Origin: DAIOSQ01 sp036752465
GTDB taxonomy: Bacteria; Pseudomonadota; Gammaproteobacteria; Legionellales; Legionellaceae
NCBI GenBank assembly: GCA_036752465.1
Contig: DAIOSQ010000055.1
Coordinates: forward strand, 1 to 14,329
DNA: 14,329 nucleotides
Direction: 5' to 3'
Shown: positions 7,846 to 14,329 of the stretch, piece by piece
How positions within the stretch are numbered: position 1 is the stretch's first letter
Layout: each line of letters starts with the position of its first letter
Position numbers and translations under genes: made by a program
The notes under the pieces: generated by a model
The model's input: the letters and a program-made list of their open reading frames with translations, nothing else
The model's database searches: none
What the model was told of the DNA's origin: nothing

Positions 7846-9065
7846 ATGGGGCGCTGGAATGTTAACAGCATGCTTGAGATAGGCAAAAAACTTTTTGCCA
7901 AAATCCATAGGCAGAAAAAACATGCCAATCATAACCACGACGTGCATATCATGGCAAGGGAAATAGATGAATGGTTGCCGCAAAGCATTCAATCACTAAT
8001 TGATGGAACTTATGATCCACGTTTTTTAAAACGTTACTATTTCGAAGACGAGATCGTTGATCACGTGCATTTATCAGATCGCATCTTGCAGCACATTTTA
8101 TTGCAACAACTAAAGCCAACATTTAAGCACGTGATTAATCCCAATGTCTAGCATTTGGTTGGGCCTACCGGTGTTAAGCATGCCACTCAGCGGATCACAC
8201 AAGCCCTGAAAGAAAAAAAATCAAAATATTTTTTACGCGTTGATATACGCTCATACTATGCTTCAATCCCACATTATAAATTATTGCATGACATTAAACA
8301 GCATTACCAAGATCCTAAAGTAATCAATATGTTGGAAAATATTATAAAAAATCCAATTGAGACACTAAGAGGAACCAGGAATTCTTCTCATGGTATTGCT
8401 TTGCGTGCTCCATTGTCACAATTTTTTAGTGCAATTTATCTTAAACCTCTTGATGATGCTTTGTCTCAATTAGATATTCTCTATGTAAGGTTTCAAGATG
8501 ATATTTTGGTGCTTTGCAAATCAAAACGCCAATTAAATCGTTGTCGCAAGCGTATGATGGAAGTATTGCGAGAAAGGCAATTAACCTTATCACGCAAGAA
8601 ATCGCGTATAGGCACTATTACCGATTCATTTCATTTTTTAGGAATTCAATATTCTCTGACGCAACCGGAGAATAACATCAGCGTTAAACATGCTAGTAAT
8701 GATTCAATAACAACAACTCTACATGTTCAATCTTTGAACGATGGGGGGGGGGTAAATCGATTGTTGAATCTCAGCATGAGGCTTTGTGCATTACTCCGCA
8801 TCCGCGGACACTACGCAAAGCTCGCGAGAACGTAAGGCTTATGGTCGCCGATCAGGTCTCTCCTGCAAAGATCAAACGTTATTTCGTTCAATGGGCGCGC
8901 TGGTGGACAAAAACAGCAAATATTTGGGATTTTCAAACGCTTGTGGAATACTTCATTAATACCTGTTGGCAAAAAGAACCCGCCGATATCGCAGATGAAG
9001 TACTCTCACGCTATTTTATTGAATTACACAGCGTAAATAACTGTGGGCCGAGTCTGGCTGCATAA
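7846..9065 (+). pseudogene. Reverse transcriptase (RVT_1), broken by an amber codon and a poly-G frameshift
   Basis: An RNA-directed DNA polymerase in three pieces: 7846-8151, 8155-8835 and a shifted tail to 9065. The first two share one frame, separated only by TAG at 8149-8151 (NPNV, stop, HLVGPTGV). The frame then shifts at ten G (8743-8752); eight or eleven G would join it to GKSIVESQHEALCITPHPRT and the C-terminal KRYFVQWARWW region. RT blocks are present: FLRVDIRSYYASI (motif A), GIALRAPLSQFFSAIYLKPLD (motif B), YVRFQDDILVL (motif C, FQDD instead of the common YADD), LSRKKSRIG and FHFLGIQY. There is no HNH endonuclease and no intron RNA that I can see, so a group II intron ORF or retron is not supported. 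It belongs to an orphan bacterial RT type. Its 3' end overlaps the convergent ankyrin-like gene by 50 bases. Confidence 0.8.
8743..8752 (+). repeat. Run of ten G inside the RT pseudogene
   Basis: A 10-base G homopolymer marks the exact point where the RT reading frame changes. Removing two G or adding one would restore the frame; nine G would create an immediate TAA. It is either a slippage mutation, a switchable tract, or a sequencing length error. Confidence 0.9.
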
Positions 9066-11508
9066 TTCTCCCAAGATTGTTGTTTTTGATAGACATAAGT
9101 TTCGAACTCGCGCGCGCGAGCCAGAAAGACGCGGGGAGGAGCGCCGCACTCACCCGCATACTCTCTACCCACCGGCCCGCCGCAGCATATTCAAATCCAA
9201 GCCCCTCAAAAGAACTCGCAACGAGAGGATAAATTGCCCCACCACCACTTCTAAAATTAAACGAACGACGAGCAGGTTCTTTCTCTTCTACGCGATAATA
9301 AAGTCCCTGTGCAACATCCATCGCAATATTGGCTGGTAGGAATCGCTGTACATAACCTACTACTTGGCGCCAAAATAAATGGCGTTGATTCCAACTCCAC
9401 TGGTCAAAACTACTATCATAAAGCTCAAAAGCCTTGATGAGATGCTGTGGATTAAATACCGCTTCTTGACCTGAGTGTTGGGTGAAATTCGTCCTAAATT
9501 GCACAAGATTACTCCAGAGTTCTGTTGTATTCGGCAGCTCTAGGTTAAGTGCTTTTTGTATATTCGCATCATTGCTTCGACTAATAGCATCCACTATTTG
9601 ATTGAAATCAAATGGAGTTTGAGTTGCATAATAGCTTTTATGTCCTGTTGGAAAAATGTCTTGATACTGGTTTTTCATATCCTCTTGAGTCATATACTTA
9701 GCTAACATCGCACAGAGTTCATCATCCATGGCACACAGCGCTGCCTGGAAGGCTGTCTTTTGTTTTACTTTTCTTCTTGAGTAATCTTGAACCGTTACCT
9801 TTTCTGTTAATAATGGCTTTAATAAGTCTGGATGTGCTTGAAGCAATTCTTCTGATTTTTTGAGGTCACCATAGGCAATCGCTTGCACTAATAGCAAAGC
9901 GATAGGATTAGGTTTTTTGAAAAATCCTTCCTGGGTGGGCGCGGTATTTTTTTCAGTTTGGGCTTGATTTAGACTAACAGCCAGGGTATTGGCTATGGTG
10001 GTTTGAGAAAGCAGGGTTTGGAGAGATGGATTCTCCAATAACAACTGCCGACCTTTCCTGGTACTTACCAAGGTTTCTGCAATTGTTCTGCCTTGGTATT
10101 TACCTTGTGACACAATGGTATTCCAGCTTTCCACAGTCAGCTTTTCTAAAAAAAGAGGATTGTCATGTAACCAGTAGAGCGTATCGCTTTTATGCTCTTG
10201 GCTAAATAATAACACCATGGCTTTATTAATATCTGCTCCATGTTCTATGTAGGCTCTTACAGCCGCTATTTCATTTTCATCAATTGCAATCGTAAAATAT
10301 AAGGTTTGAAGAGTTACGTGAGTTTTAAGCTCTGCAGTTAATTGCGGCACTTCATGATAAAGAGTAGCTAATATCTCTTTTTGCTCATTGGGTGATTTAG
10401 TTTGCAGATAAGCCATTACAAAGTCAGCTTTTTGTTCTTTGTGCCAAAAGCTAAACAATTGCAAACATTCGGCTAATTCATAAGCATGGGGAATCAGTTG
10501 ACCTAAGCTGTTTGCATCCCAGGGCATCGTTTCATTGTGTAACAGACTATCGAGTAAATCAGTCTCTTCTTTAGACAGCGTTACATAAGCTTCCTTTCTT
10601 AATTTCTGCAAAAACGCAGTTTTGACATAGTGCCAATCGATATCGCTCACTTTGCCAGCGTTTCTTTCAAATGTTATTCCCTTATCTATGGCGGTAAAAA
10701 GGCTTAACACTTCAAAAAATTTATCATCCTCTCCATTTTCATATTCTTTATCCGCTTGACGTGTGCCATTGTATCCAAGAGGTGCTATCAAGGCCTTTAG
10801 TTCTTCACACAGTGCATTGATGAGTGCAAAGCATTGAAAATGATTCTTAAATCCTTCTTGTACTTTTTGTGCAATCGTTTCATCCGTAATAGTGCTAGAG
10901 CCTGTGTGCTCATAACTATCTTGCTCATTGATAGCCCAGATTCCAAAACCGGCGGCTCTTGCAATCTTATTCACACGGGCATGGACATGAACACCTTGAG
11001 CGCTCTTGTCAGCCAGTTGATGTGCTATTTTATCCACAAGGTTAAAGCGTAACTGAGCAAGTAATTCATCCAGATTTTGGGGACTGTTTAAACTGACAAT
11101 GATAAAATTCACGCGGTCATGAAACCCAGGTGTGCATCGGCTTACATCCTCTGCTATTCTGCCCGCAATAAAGTTCTTTTGCTCATTGGTGGTGTTTGAA
11201 TGCTTAAAGACAAGATACAACTTGGCTAATGACTCAAGGAGTTCAGATTTGAACGTGTAAGTCGACCTTTCTCCTGCGTGCCGGTCTAATTCTTTGAACA
11301 ATTTTGCTTTGGCTGTCAACATGATGATTTCATTTGTTGCATAATTAACGTCTTCAAATACAACACTGTTATCATCAAGCTGCAATTGCATGCCTAAAAG
11401 TGCATAAAACTCTGTTAGCCAATGGGGAGGCAAGCTGTTGGGTGTTGCCGTTATTATTAAACGCTGCTTTTGATAGGCATAACATCTATTGGGCTCTAAA
11501 ATCGGCAT
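9016..11508 (-). CDS. Large ankyrin-like protein, candidate type IV effector
   Basis: An 830-residue, mostly helical, soluble protein of unknown function. Ankyrin-like helix pairs are visible around 399-436 (FTIAIDENEIAAVRAYIEHG followed by ADINK) and more weakly around 540-625 (AIAYGDLKKSEELLQAHPDL; AALCAMDDELCAMLAKYM). The N-terminal 370 residues match no domain I know. There is no signal peptide, so a cytoplasmic or type IV-injected protein fits; many Legionellales effectors are large, ankyrin-bearing and flanked by mobile DNA, as here. I chose ATG 11508 because GAGTGAG lies just upstream and a promoter-like pair sits in the 24 codons added by the longer start at 11580. The last 60 or so codons are GC-richer than the rest, and the final 17 codons are antisense to the RT 3' end, so the tail may be altered. 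The effector role is inference. Confidence 0.7.
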   Translation of the reverse strand: MPILEPNRCYAYQKQRLIITATPNSLPPHWLTEFYALLGMQLQLDDNSVVFEDVNYATNEIIMLTAKAKLFKELDRHAGERSTYTFKSELLESLAKLYLVFKHSNTTNEQKNFIAGRIAEDVSRCTPGFHDRVNFIIVSLNSPQNLDELLAQLRFNLVDKIAHQLADKSAQGVHVHARVNKIARAAGFGIWAINEQDSYEHTGSSTITDETIAQKVQEGFKNHFQCFALINALCEELKALIAPLGYNGTRQADKEYENGEDDKFFEVLSLFTAIDKGITFERNAGKVSDIDWHYVKTAFLQKLRKEAYVTLSKEETDLLDSLLHNETMPWDANSLGQLIPHAYELAECLQLFSFWHKEQKADFVMAYLQTKSPNEQKEILATLYHEVPQLTAELKTHVTLQTLYFTIAIDENEIAAVRAYIEHGADINKAMVLLFSQEHKSDTLYWLHDNPLFLEKLTVESWNTIVSQGKYQGRTIAETLVSTRKGRQLLLENPSLQTLLSQTTIANTLAVSLNQAQTEKNTAPTQEGFFKKPNPIALLLVQAIAYGDLKKSEELLQAHPDLLKPLLTEKVTVQDYSRRKVKQKTAFQAALCAMDDELCAMLAKYMTQEDMKNQYQDIFPTGHKSYYATQTPFDFNQIVDAISRSNDANIQKALNLELPNTTELWSNLVQFRTNFTQHSGQEAVFNPQHLIKAFELYDSSFDQWSWNQRHLFWRQVVGYVQRFLPANIAMDVAQGLYYRVEEKEPARRSFNFRSGGGAIYPLVASSFEGLGFEYAAAGRWVESMRVSAALLPASFWLARASSKLMSIKNNNLGRIMQPDSAHSYLRCVIQ
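9107..9120. repeat. 14-base CG palindrome
   Basis: CTCGCGCGCGCGAG is a perfect palindrome within the 3' part of the ankyrin-like gene, where it encodes part of LARAS. It lies at the edge of a GC-rich patch (about 9107-9185) that stands out from the AT-rich gene around it. No function is assigned. Confidence 0.7.
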
Positions 11509-11547
11509 AAACTCACTCGCGTTGCTGAAATGGTTATTTATGGCGAT

Positions 11548-11577
11548 ATTGTAACATATTGCTACATACAAAAACAA
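11548..11577 (-). promoter_or_regulatory. Sigma-70-like promoter of the ankyrin-like gene
   Basis: On the minus strand TTGTTT (11577-11572) and TACAAT (11553-11548) are separated by 18 bases. Transcription would start near 11541, about 33 bases before ATG 11508. This supports the shorter start of the protein. Confidence 0.45.
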
Positions 11578-11704
11578 CATGTCGTTTTATTTTTATCCTA
11601 CTTCCGTCATTAAAAAATATCCAGTAAATTAGCGGTATGTAGATGATCTAAGAATTAATTTTTCGTAGACTATCGTCCTATTATTATTTGATTTAGGAAA
11701 GGCA

Positions 11705-13012
11705 TTGGGATTAAGGAAGCACTTGTCAGCTGATGGATTGCACAAGATAGTAAGGCACAGTTTGCATCGAGAACAGTTTAAAGAGCTGAAAAACTCGGAG
11801 TACAGTTGGGAAGACTGTCTCATGTCAGGTCTTGCAGTGTTTGGATTTAAAATGCCATCCTTGCTCCAATTTGAGAAAGAGAAAGTTGCAGAGCCTTGGA
11901 TACGCCGCAATTTACGAACCTTGTATGGCGTTGAACGCGCTCCGAGTGATACGTGTCTGCGTGAGCGACTGGATATAGTGACCCCGAACCAGTTAAGGCG
12001 TCCGTTTAAAAAGATATTTTCTTATTTACAACGAGGTAAAGCTTTAGAGTCATACCGTTACCTGAATGGTCATTACATCATTTCTTTGGATGGTACAGGC
12101 CAATTCTCCTCAGAGAAGGTGCATTGCGAATGCTGTTGTGAAAAACACCATAAAAATGGCCGTATAGAATATTACCATCAGATGTTAGGAGCGGTGCTTG
12201 TTCATCCTGAGCATCATGAGGTGATTCCGCTAGCCCCTGAACCGATAGTTAAAGGCGATGGCGATACGAAAAACGACTGCGAAAGAAATGCAGCCAAACG
12301 GTTGCTGTCTGATTTACGTCGAGAACATCCTCACCTGAAAGTACTCATCGTAGAGGATGGGCTAGCTTCCAATTTCCCGCATTTATCGCTGCTTGATTCG
12401 CTCAATATGCAGTATGTCATTGGAGTTAAACCCGGAGACCATAAATATCTCTTTGAGTGGATTAAAGACTTAAAGCCCATGGTGCATCAACACACGGATG
12501 ATGTAGGTACTCAGCATGAATATCGCGTTTATACCGATGTCCCGTTAAATGATGCCAACTACACTTATCGCGTGAATGTACTGGACTATTGGGAAACTAA
12601 AAAAGATGGGCGCAAGCAGCATTTTAGTTGGGTCACCAAACTACCTTTAACACCTGACAGCGTTTATGAAGTCATGCGTGCCGGACGCGCTCGATGGAAA
12701 ATCGAGAATGAAACCTTCAACACACTCAAAAATCAAGGATACCATTTTGAGCACAATTATGGTCATGGCTACAAAAACTTGTGCACCAATATGACGATGC
12801 TGATGATGCTCTCGTTTTTAATCGACCAAGTGCAGCAGTTATGTTGCAAGACCTATCAAAAAGCACGAACACATGCGGGGCGATTAACCACATTATTTGA
12901 ACGAGTCAGAGTATTAACGGGAATGATGGTTTTTAATAGTTGGGAGCATTTATACACCTTCATTGGTGTGCCTGAATCCAGACCTCCTCCAGAACAGATG
13001 TTTGGAGGTTAA
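11705..13012 (+). CDS. DDE transposase of an insertion sequence (IS4-like/ISNCY-type)
   Basis: A full-length 435-residue transposase with an RNase-H-type DDE core: Asp129 in ISLDGTG, Asp218 in VEDGLAS and Glu334 in RARWKIENETFNTLK, followed by GYHFEHNYGHG. A cysteine/histidine cluster HCECCCEKHH (140-149) sits after the first Asp and may bind metal. The block TKNDCERNAAKRLL is typical of this transposase type, which I recall from Legionella and other proteobacteria. Translation most likely starts at TTG 11705, preceded by AGGAAAGG; the next upstream in-frame codon signal is a TAG at 11666, and the first internal ATG is far inside conserved sequence. The frame is undamaged, so the element may be active or recent. 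The exact IS family is uncertain. Confidence 0.85.
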   Translation: MGLRKHLSADGLHKIVRHSLHREQFKELKNSEYSWEDCLMSGLAVFGFKMPSLLQFEKEKVAEPWIRRNLRTLYGVERAPSDTCLRERLDIVTPNQLRRPFKKIFSYLQRGKALESYRYLNGHYIISLDGTGQFSSEKVHCECCCEKHHKNGRIEYYHQMLGAVLVHPEHHEVIPLAPEPIVKGDGDTKNDCERNAAKRLLSDLRREHPHLKVLIVEDGLASNFPHLSLLDSLNMQYVIGVKPGDHKYLFEWIKDLKPMVHQHTDDVGTQHEYRVYTDVPLNDANYTYRVNVLDYWETKKDGRKQHFSWVTKLPLTPDSVYEVMRAGRARWKIENETFNTLKNQGYHFEHNYGHGYKNLCTNMTMLMMLSFLIDQVQQLCCKTYQKARTHAGRLTTLFERVRVLTGMMVFNSWEHLYTFIGVPESRPPPEQMFGG

Positions 13013-13046
13013 TTGATTCATATCAGAGCGATACGAGTATATCGCT
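11705..13046 (+). mobile_element. Insertion sequence, ends not resolved
   Basis: The transposase gene defines an insertion sequence of about 1.4-1.5 kb. I compared about 100 bases on each side and found no convincing terminal inverted repeats or target duplication, so the limits given are minimal. They end at a hairpin 3' of the gene: AGCGATA (13027-13033) with TATCGCT (13040-13046), a 7-base stem and 6-base loop, possibly a weak terminator. Confidence 0.45.
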
Positions 13047-13069
13047 ATTGGAAATTATTACTTATAAAT

Positions 13070-13088
13070 TCAATTTTGATAAAATTGA
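13070..13088. repeat. AT-rich perfect inverted repeat 3' of the transposase
   Basis: TCAATTTT (13070-13077) and AAAATTGA (13081-13088) form a perfect 8-base stem around GAT. It could be a weak transcript end or lie near the right IS terminus. No T-run follows directly. Confidence 0.4.
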
Positions 13089-13122
13089 GTACAAAGACTC
13101 TTGGTTTTAAAAGGAGGTTTTT

Positions 13123-13236
13123 TTGAAAATACAACGTTCGTTGAGTGAATTTAATACATATCTGTGATCTACATGGGGGCAGGTACTAAAAGCGGGAATT
13201 GCTGGTGGCATGGGTATATGTTTGACAATGCAATAA
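13123..13236 (+). pseudogene. Tiny ORF with very strong Shine-Dalgarno, interrupted by TGA
   Basis: AAAAGGAGG ends five bases before TTG 13123, the best ribosome-binding site in the window. The frame reads MKIQRSLSEFNTYL and stops at TGA 13165-13167. The same frame then continues open as STW-GQVLKAGIAGGMGICL-TMQ to TAA 13234-13236. A single nonsense change could therefore have split a 38-residue peptide with a glycine-rich hydrophobic second half. Alternatively only the 14-codon leader is translated. The -35 box of the downstream lipoprotein promoter overlaps its end. I recognise no family. Confidence 0.35.
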
Positions 13237-13249
13237 ATAATGCTATCAT
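13222..13249 (+). promoter_or_regulatory. Near-consensus sigma-70 promoter of the lipoprotein gene
   Basis: A perfect TTGACA (13222-13227) and TATCAT (13244-13249) are separated by 16 bases. The expected start near 13256 gives a 5' leader of about 24 bases containing AAGGTGA before ATG 13280. Confidence 0.6.
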
Positions 13250-13279
13250 TGCGCGTAATTTAACTAAGGTGATTTTATT

Positions 13280-13675
13280 ATGTATGGTCCTGTACGAGCG
13301 TTGTTGGTTTCATCTATTTGCTTATCTATTTCTGCTTGTTCAGTTGTGATGGCATCCCGAAGTGGTGGTGTTAATCCAAAACAACTCACGCAGTGTAGAG
13401 CAAGGTCATGTCTGGTTGCTGCAGGGGCCATGTCCATGGATCACCAAACGAATAAAAAAGGCCGGCTGGTCTCTGAGAATTTCCGGGCAACTATGCCGAC
13501 TGGATCTGCCGCACGTGCGCTCATGCACGGACTGCTTGACGTGTCTACGTTGGGCATTTGGGAAGTAGCAGGCACGCCCATAGAGGCCGTTAAAGGTAAA
13601 AAAACTGGCTATGTTATTCACGCTCAATATGCTCAAGATGGAAGCACTATTCAGCATATGACATTCAATTTTTGA
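13280..13675 (+). CDS. Small secreted lipoprotein of unknown function
   Basis: A 131-residue protein with a short signal peptide: MYGPVRA, then the hydrophobic LLVSSICLS, then the lipobox ISAC with the modified Cys at position 20. After cleavage it would be lipid-anchored facing the periplasm. The mature part contains QCRARSCLVAAGA and a block ARALMHGLLDVSTLGIWEVA followed by GTPIEAVKGKKTGY, which I associate with small lipoproteins of Legionella-like bacteria; I know of no assigned function. Two further cysteines (near 39 and 44) could form a disulphide. It has its own strong promoter and an AAGGTGA ribosome-binding site about ten bases from ATG. It stands alone, with about 200 bases before the next gene. 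Confidence 0.75.
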   Translation: MYGPVRALLVSSICLSISACSVVMASRSGGVNPKQLTQCRARSCLVAAGAMSMDHQTNKKGRLVSENFRATMPTGSAARALMHGLLDVSTLGIWEVAGTPIEAVKGKKTGYVIHAQYAQDGSTIQHMTFNF

Positions 13676-13883
13676 TGAGCACCTAGAGCAACGTTTCACT
13701 GACATCAAGTTTATTAGGAAACTGGTTAACACCTCGCTCAAGCGTGTAAGCGGACTGCATTTTGATGTACACAAATTTTAACGGCCCGCTTTTAAGAAAA
13801 TTATTTTGTTCTAAATAAAATCATAAAGCCTCATTATAATCCTATAATAAGTATTAGATAGCGATAATAAATGGGGCAACTGT
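13676..13883. other. Intergenic stretch with a short coding-like frame
   Basis: One plus-strand frame is open from just after a TGA near 13660 to TAA about 13777 and reads protein-like (EHLEQRFTDIKFIRKLVNTS then LKRVSGLHFDVHKF). It has no ATG, GTG or Shine-Dalgarno, so it may be a gene remnant or chance. AAGCGG (13748-13753) can pair with CCGCTT (13786-13791), followed by a short T-run: a weak terminator candidate. Two TATAAT hexamers (13835-13840, 13843-13848) precede the next gene but lack a good -35. Confidence 0.3.
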
Positions 13884-14159
13884 ATGACCCTACATAATCT
13901 CCGCATATCCTTAAAGCGCCTGCATAAGGGGATGCATGCAGCCCCTGTGTTGTTCAAAGAACGCATCATGCAGGCGTACATCAAAAAGATTTTGTCGGAT
14001 TATGCAGGGACAGTGATGTCGGATGCAATCGATGAAGAGGTACGTGTTGCGGCGCTTGCGGGTCTTTTGCATGCAACATGGGCTTTGGTGAGCGGCACCT
14101 GCTTAAGTTACACCGCAATTCCTTCTGCTGCAGTCACGTATAGCAGCACAAGAAAATAA
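13884..14159 (+). CDS. Hypothetical protein, 91 residues
   Basis: The frame starts at ATG 13884, seven bases after GGGG (13873-13876), a moderate ribosome-binding site. The N-terminal half is basic and helical (LRISLKRLHKGMHAAPVLF, then QAYIKKILSDYAG). The C-terminal half has a moderately hydrophobic stretch (VAALAGLLHATWALVSGTCL) that could be one membrane segment. An acidic patch (DAIDEE) separates them. Internal ATGs at residues 17 and 29 are alternative starts. It lies 13 bases before the next ORF, so the two probably form an operon. I do not recognise the family. Confidence 0.5.
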   Translation: MTLHNLRISLKRLHKGMHAAPVLFKERIMQAYIKKILSDYAGTVMSDAIDEEVRVAALAGLLHATWALVSGTCLSYTAIPSAAVTYSSTRK

Positions 14160-14172
14160 AAAGGGATGTAGG

Positions 14173-14329
14173 ATGGTGGCGGTGCAACAGGCGCCTAAGT
14201 TTATATCTGATGTGGATTTTGCTGGATATAATTCGGTTGTTATCCGGGTAAAAGAAACAGAGGATGCGGAGGTCTATGTCTGTCCAACCGTTTCTAAGGT
14301 TCCTAAGCATATCTCACAGATTGACTTGC
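14173..14329 (+). CDS. Unrecognised gene, cut by the right window edge
   Basis: ATG 14173 is preceded by AAGGGA (14161-14166) with six bases of spacing and opens a frame that continues past the edge (52 codons seen). The start reads MVAVQQAPKFISDVDFAGYN and continues with VVIRVKETEDAEVYVCP and a basic VPKHISQIDL. No signal peptide is seen. The N-terminus alone vaguely recalls the variable first domain of leucyl aminopeptidases, but this is not enough to name it. It is probably co-transcribed with the 91-residue gene upstream. Confidence 0.6.
   Translation, partial: MVAVQQAPKFISDVDFAGYNSVVIRVKETEDAEVYVCPTVSKVPKHISQIDL

Noticed and set aside
9043..9339. 98-codon Arg-rich plus-strand ORF (GRVWLHNS...)
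   Set aside because: It lies antisense to the GC-rich end of the ankyrin-like gene, is rich in Arg/Pro/Thr as expected for a shadow frame, and has no supporting start signals.
11509..11580. Longer start of the ankyrin-like protein with a hydrophobic MLFLYVAICY beginning, resembling a signal peptide
   Set aside because: There is no Shine-Dalgarno at 11580, and the added codons coincide with a promoter-like TTGTTT/TACAAT pair; ATG 11508 has a good GAGTGAG site.
11600..13100. Terminal inverted repeats of the insertion sequence
   Set aside because: Comparison of both flanks gave only short AT-rich similarities that are expected by chance.
13164..13349. 61-codon ORF MIYMGAGTKSG... overlapping the lipoprotein start
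   Set aside because: It overlaps a clear promoter and the lipoprotein coding start in another frame; no ribosome-binding site was seen and the composition is odd.
13406..13774. 122-codon minus-strand ORF opposite the lipoprotein gene
   Set aside because: Ser/Cys-rich shadow frame; the plus strand has a lipobox, Shine-Dalgarno and consensus promoter.
1..14329. tRNA, rRNA, riboswitch or CRISPR array
   Set aside because: No cloverleaf with a T-loop consensus, no rRNA segments and no regularly spaced repeats were seen on reading both strands; a covariance search would be needed to exclude small RNAs.

Overview
The window looks like a piece of a gammaproteobacterial chromosome, most plausibly from Legionellales (a Legionella- or Coxiella-like, host-associated bacterium). 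This is inference. It rests on the ubiquinone gene ubiG, the AST arginine-degradation genes, a short ProQ/FinO protein like the Legionella RocC type, a large ankyrin-type protein resembling type IV secretion effectors, and a small lipoprotein of a kind I associate with Legionella. Nothing here fixes genus or species.

Layout. Bases 1-3638 (minus strand) hold a tight operon: an M20 carboxypeptidase-G2-like hydrolase, then astA, then astD, which runs off the left edge. M20 and astA overlap by 4 bases, and astA and astD are 7 bases apart. From a short divergent promoter region (3639-3715) a plus-strand pair starts: a divergent uracil-DNA-glycosylase-like gene and ubiG, also with a 4-base overlap. 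Bases 5153-7419 (minus strand) hold recQ followed by a ProQ/FinO-domain RNA-chaperone gene. These three blocks are compact and look like core genome.

From about 7420 the character changes to an AT-richer, gene-poor accessory region. It contains a 326-base stretch without a convincing gene, a 32-codon ORF with a strong Shine-Dalgarno, and a reverse transcriptase gene broken by an amber codon and a shift at a run of ten G. The 3' end of that RT overlaps, tail to tail, a large minus-strand ankyrin-like gene (effector candidate). Next come an intact DDE transposase gene of an insertion sequence, a tiny ORF with a near-perfect Shine-Dalgarno interrupted by TGA, a lipoprotein gene behind a near-consensus sigma-70 promoter, a 91-residue unknown gene, and the start of another unrecognised gene cut by the right edge.

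How the genes work together. The left operon takes arginine through its first succinylation (AstA) and a later semialdehyde oxidation (AstD); the M20 enzyme may supply a hydrolytic step. ubiG makes ubiquinone. recQ and proQ suggest a DNA-repair and RNA-chaperone unit. The right half looks like a landing zone for mobile elements and host-interaction genes. I found no complete new system. The best leads are the M20 enzyme in the AST operon, the UDG-like protein without the catalytic aspartate, the decaying RT with its short upstream ORF, and the candidate effector.
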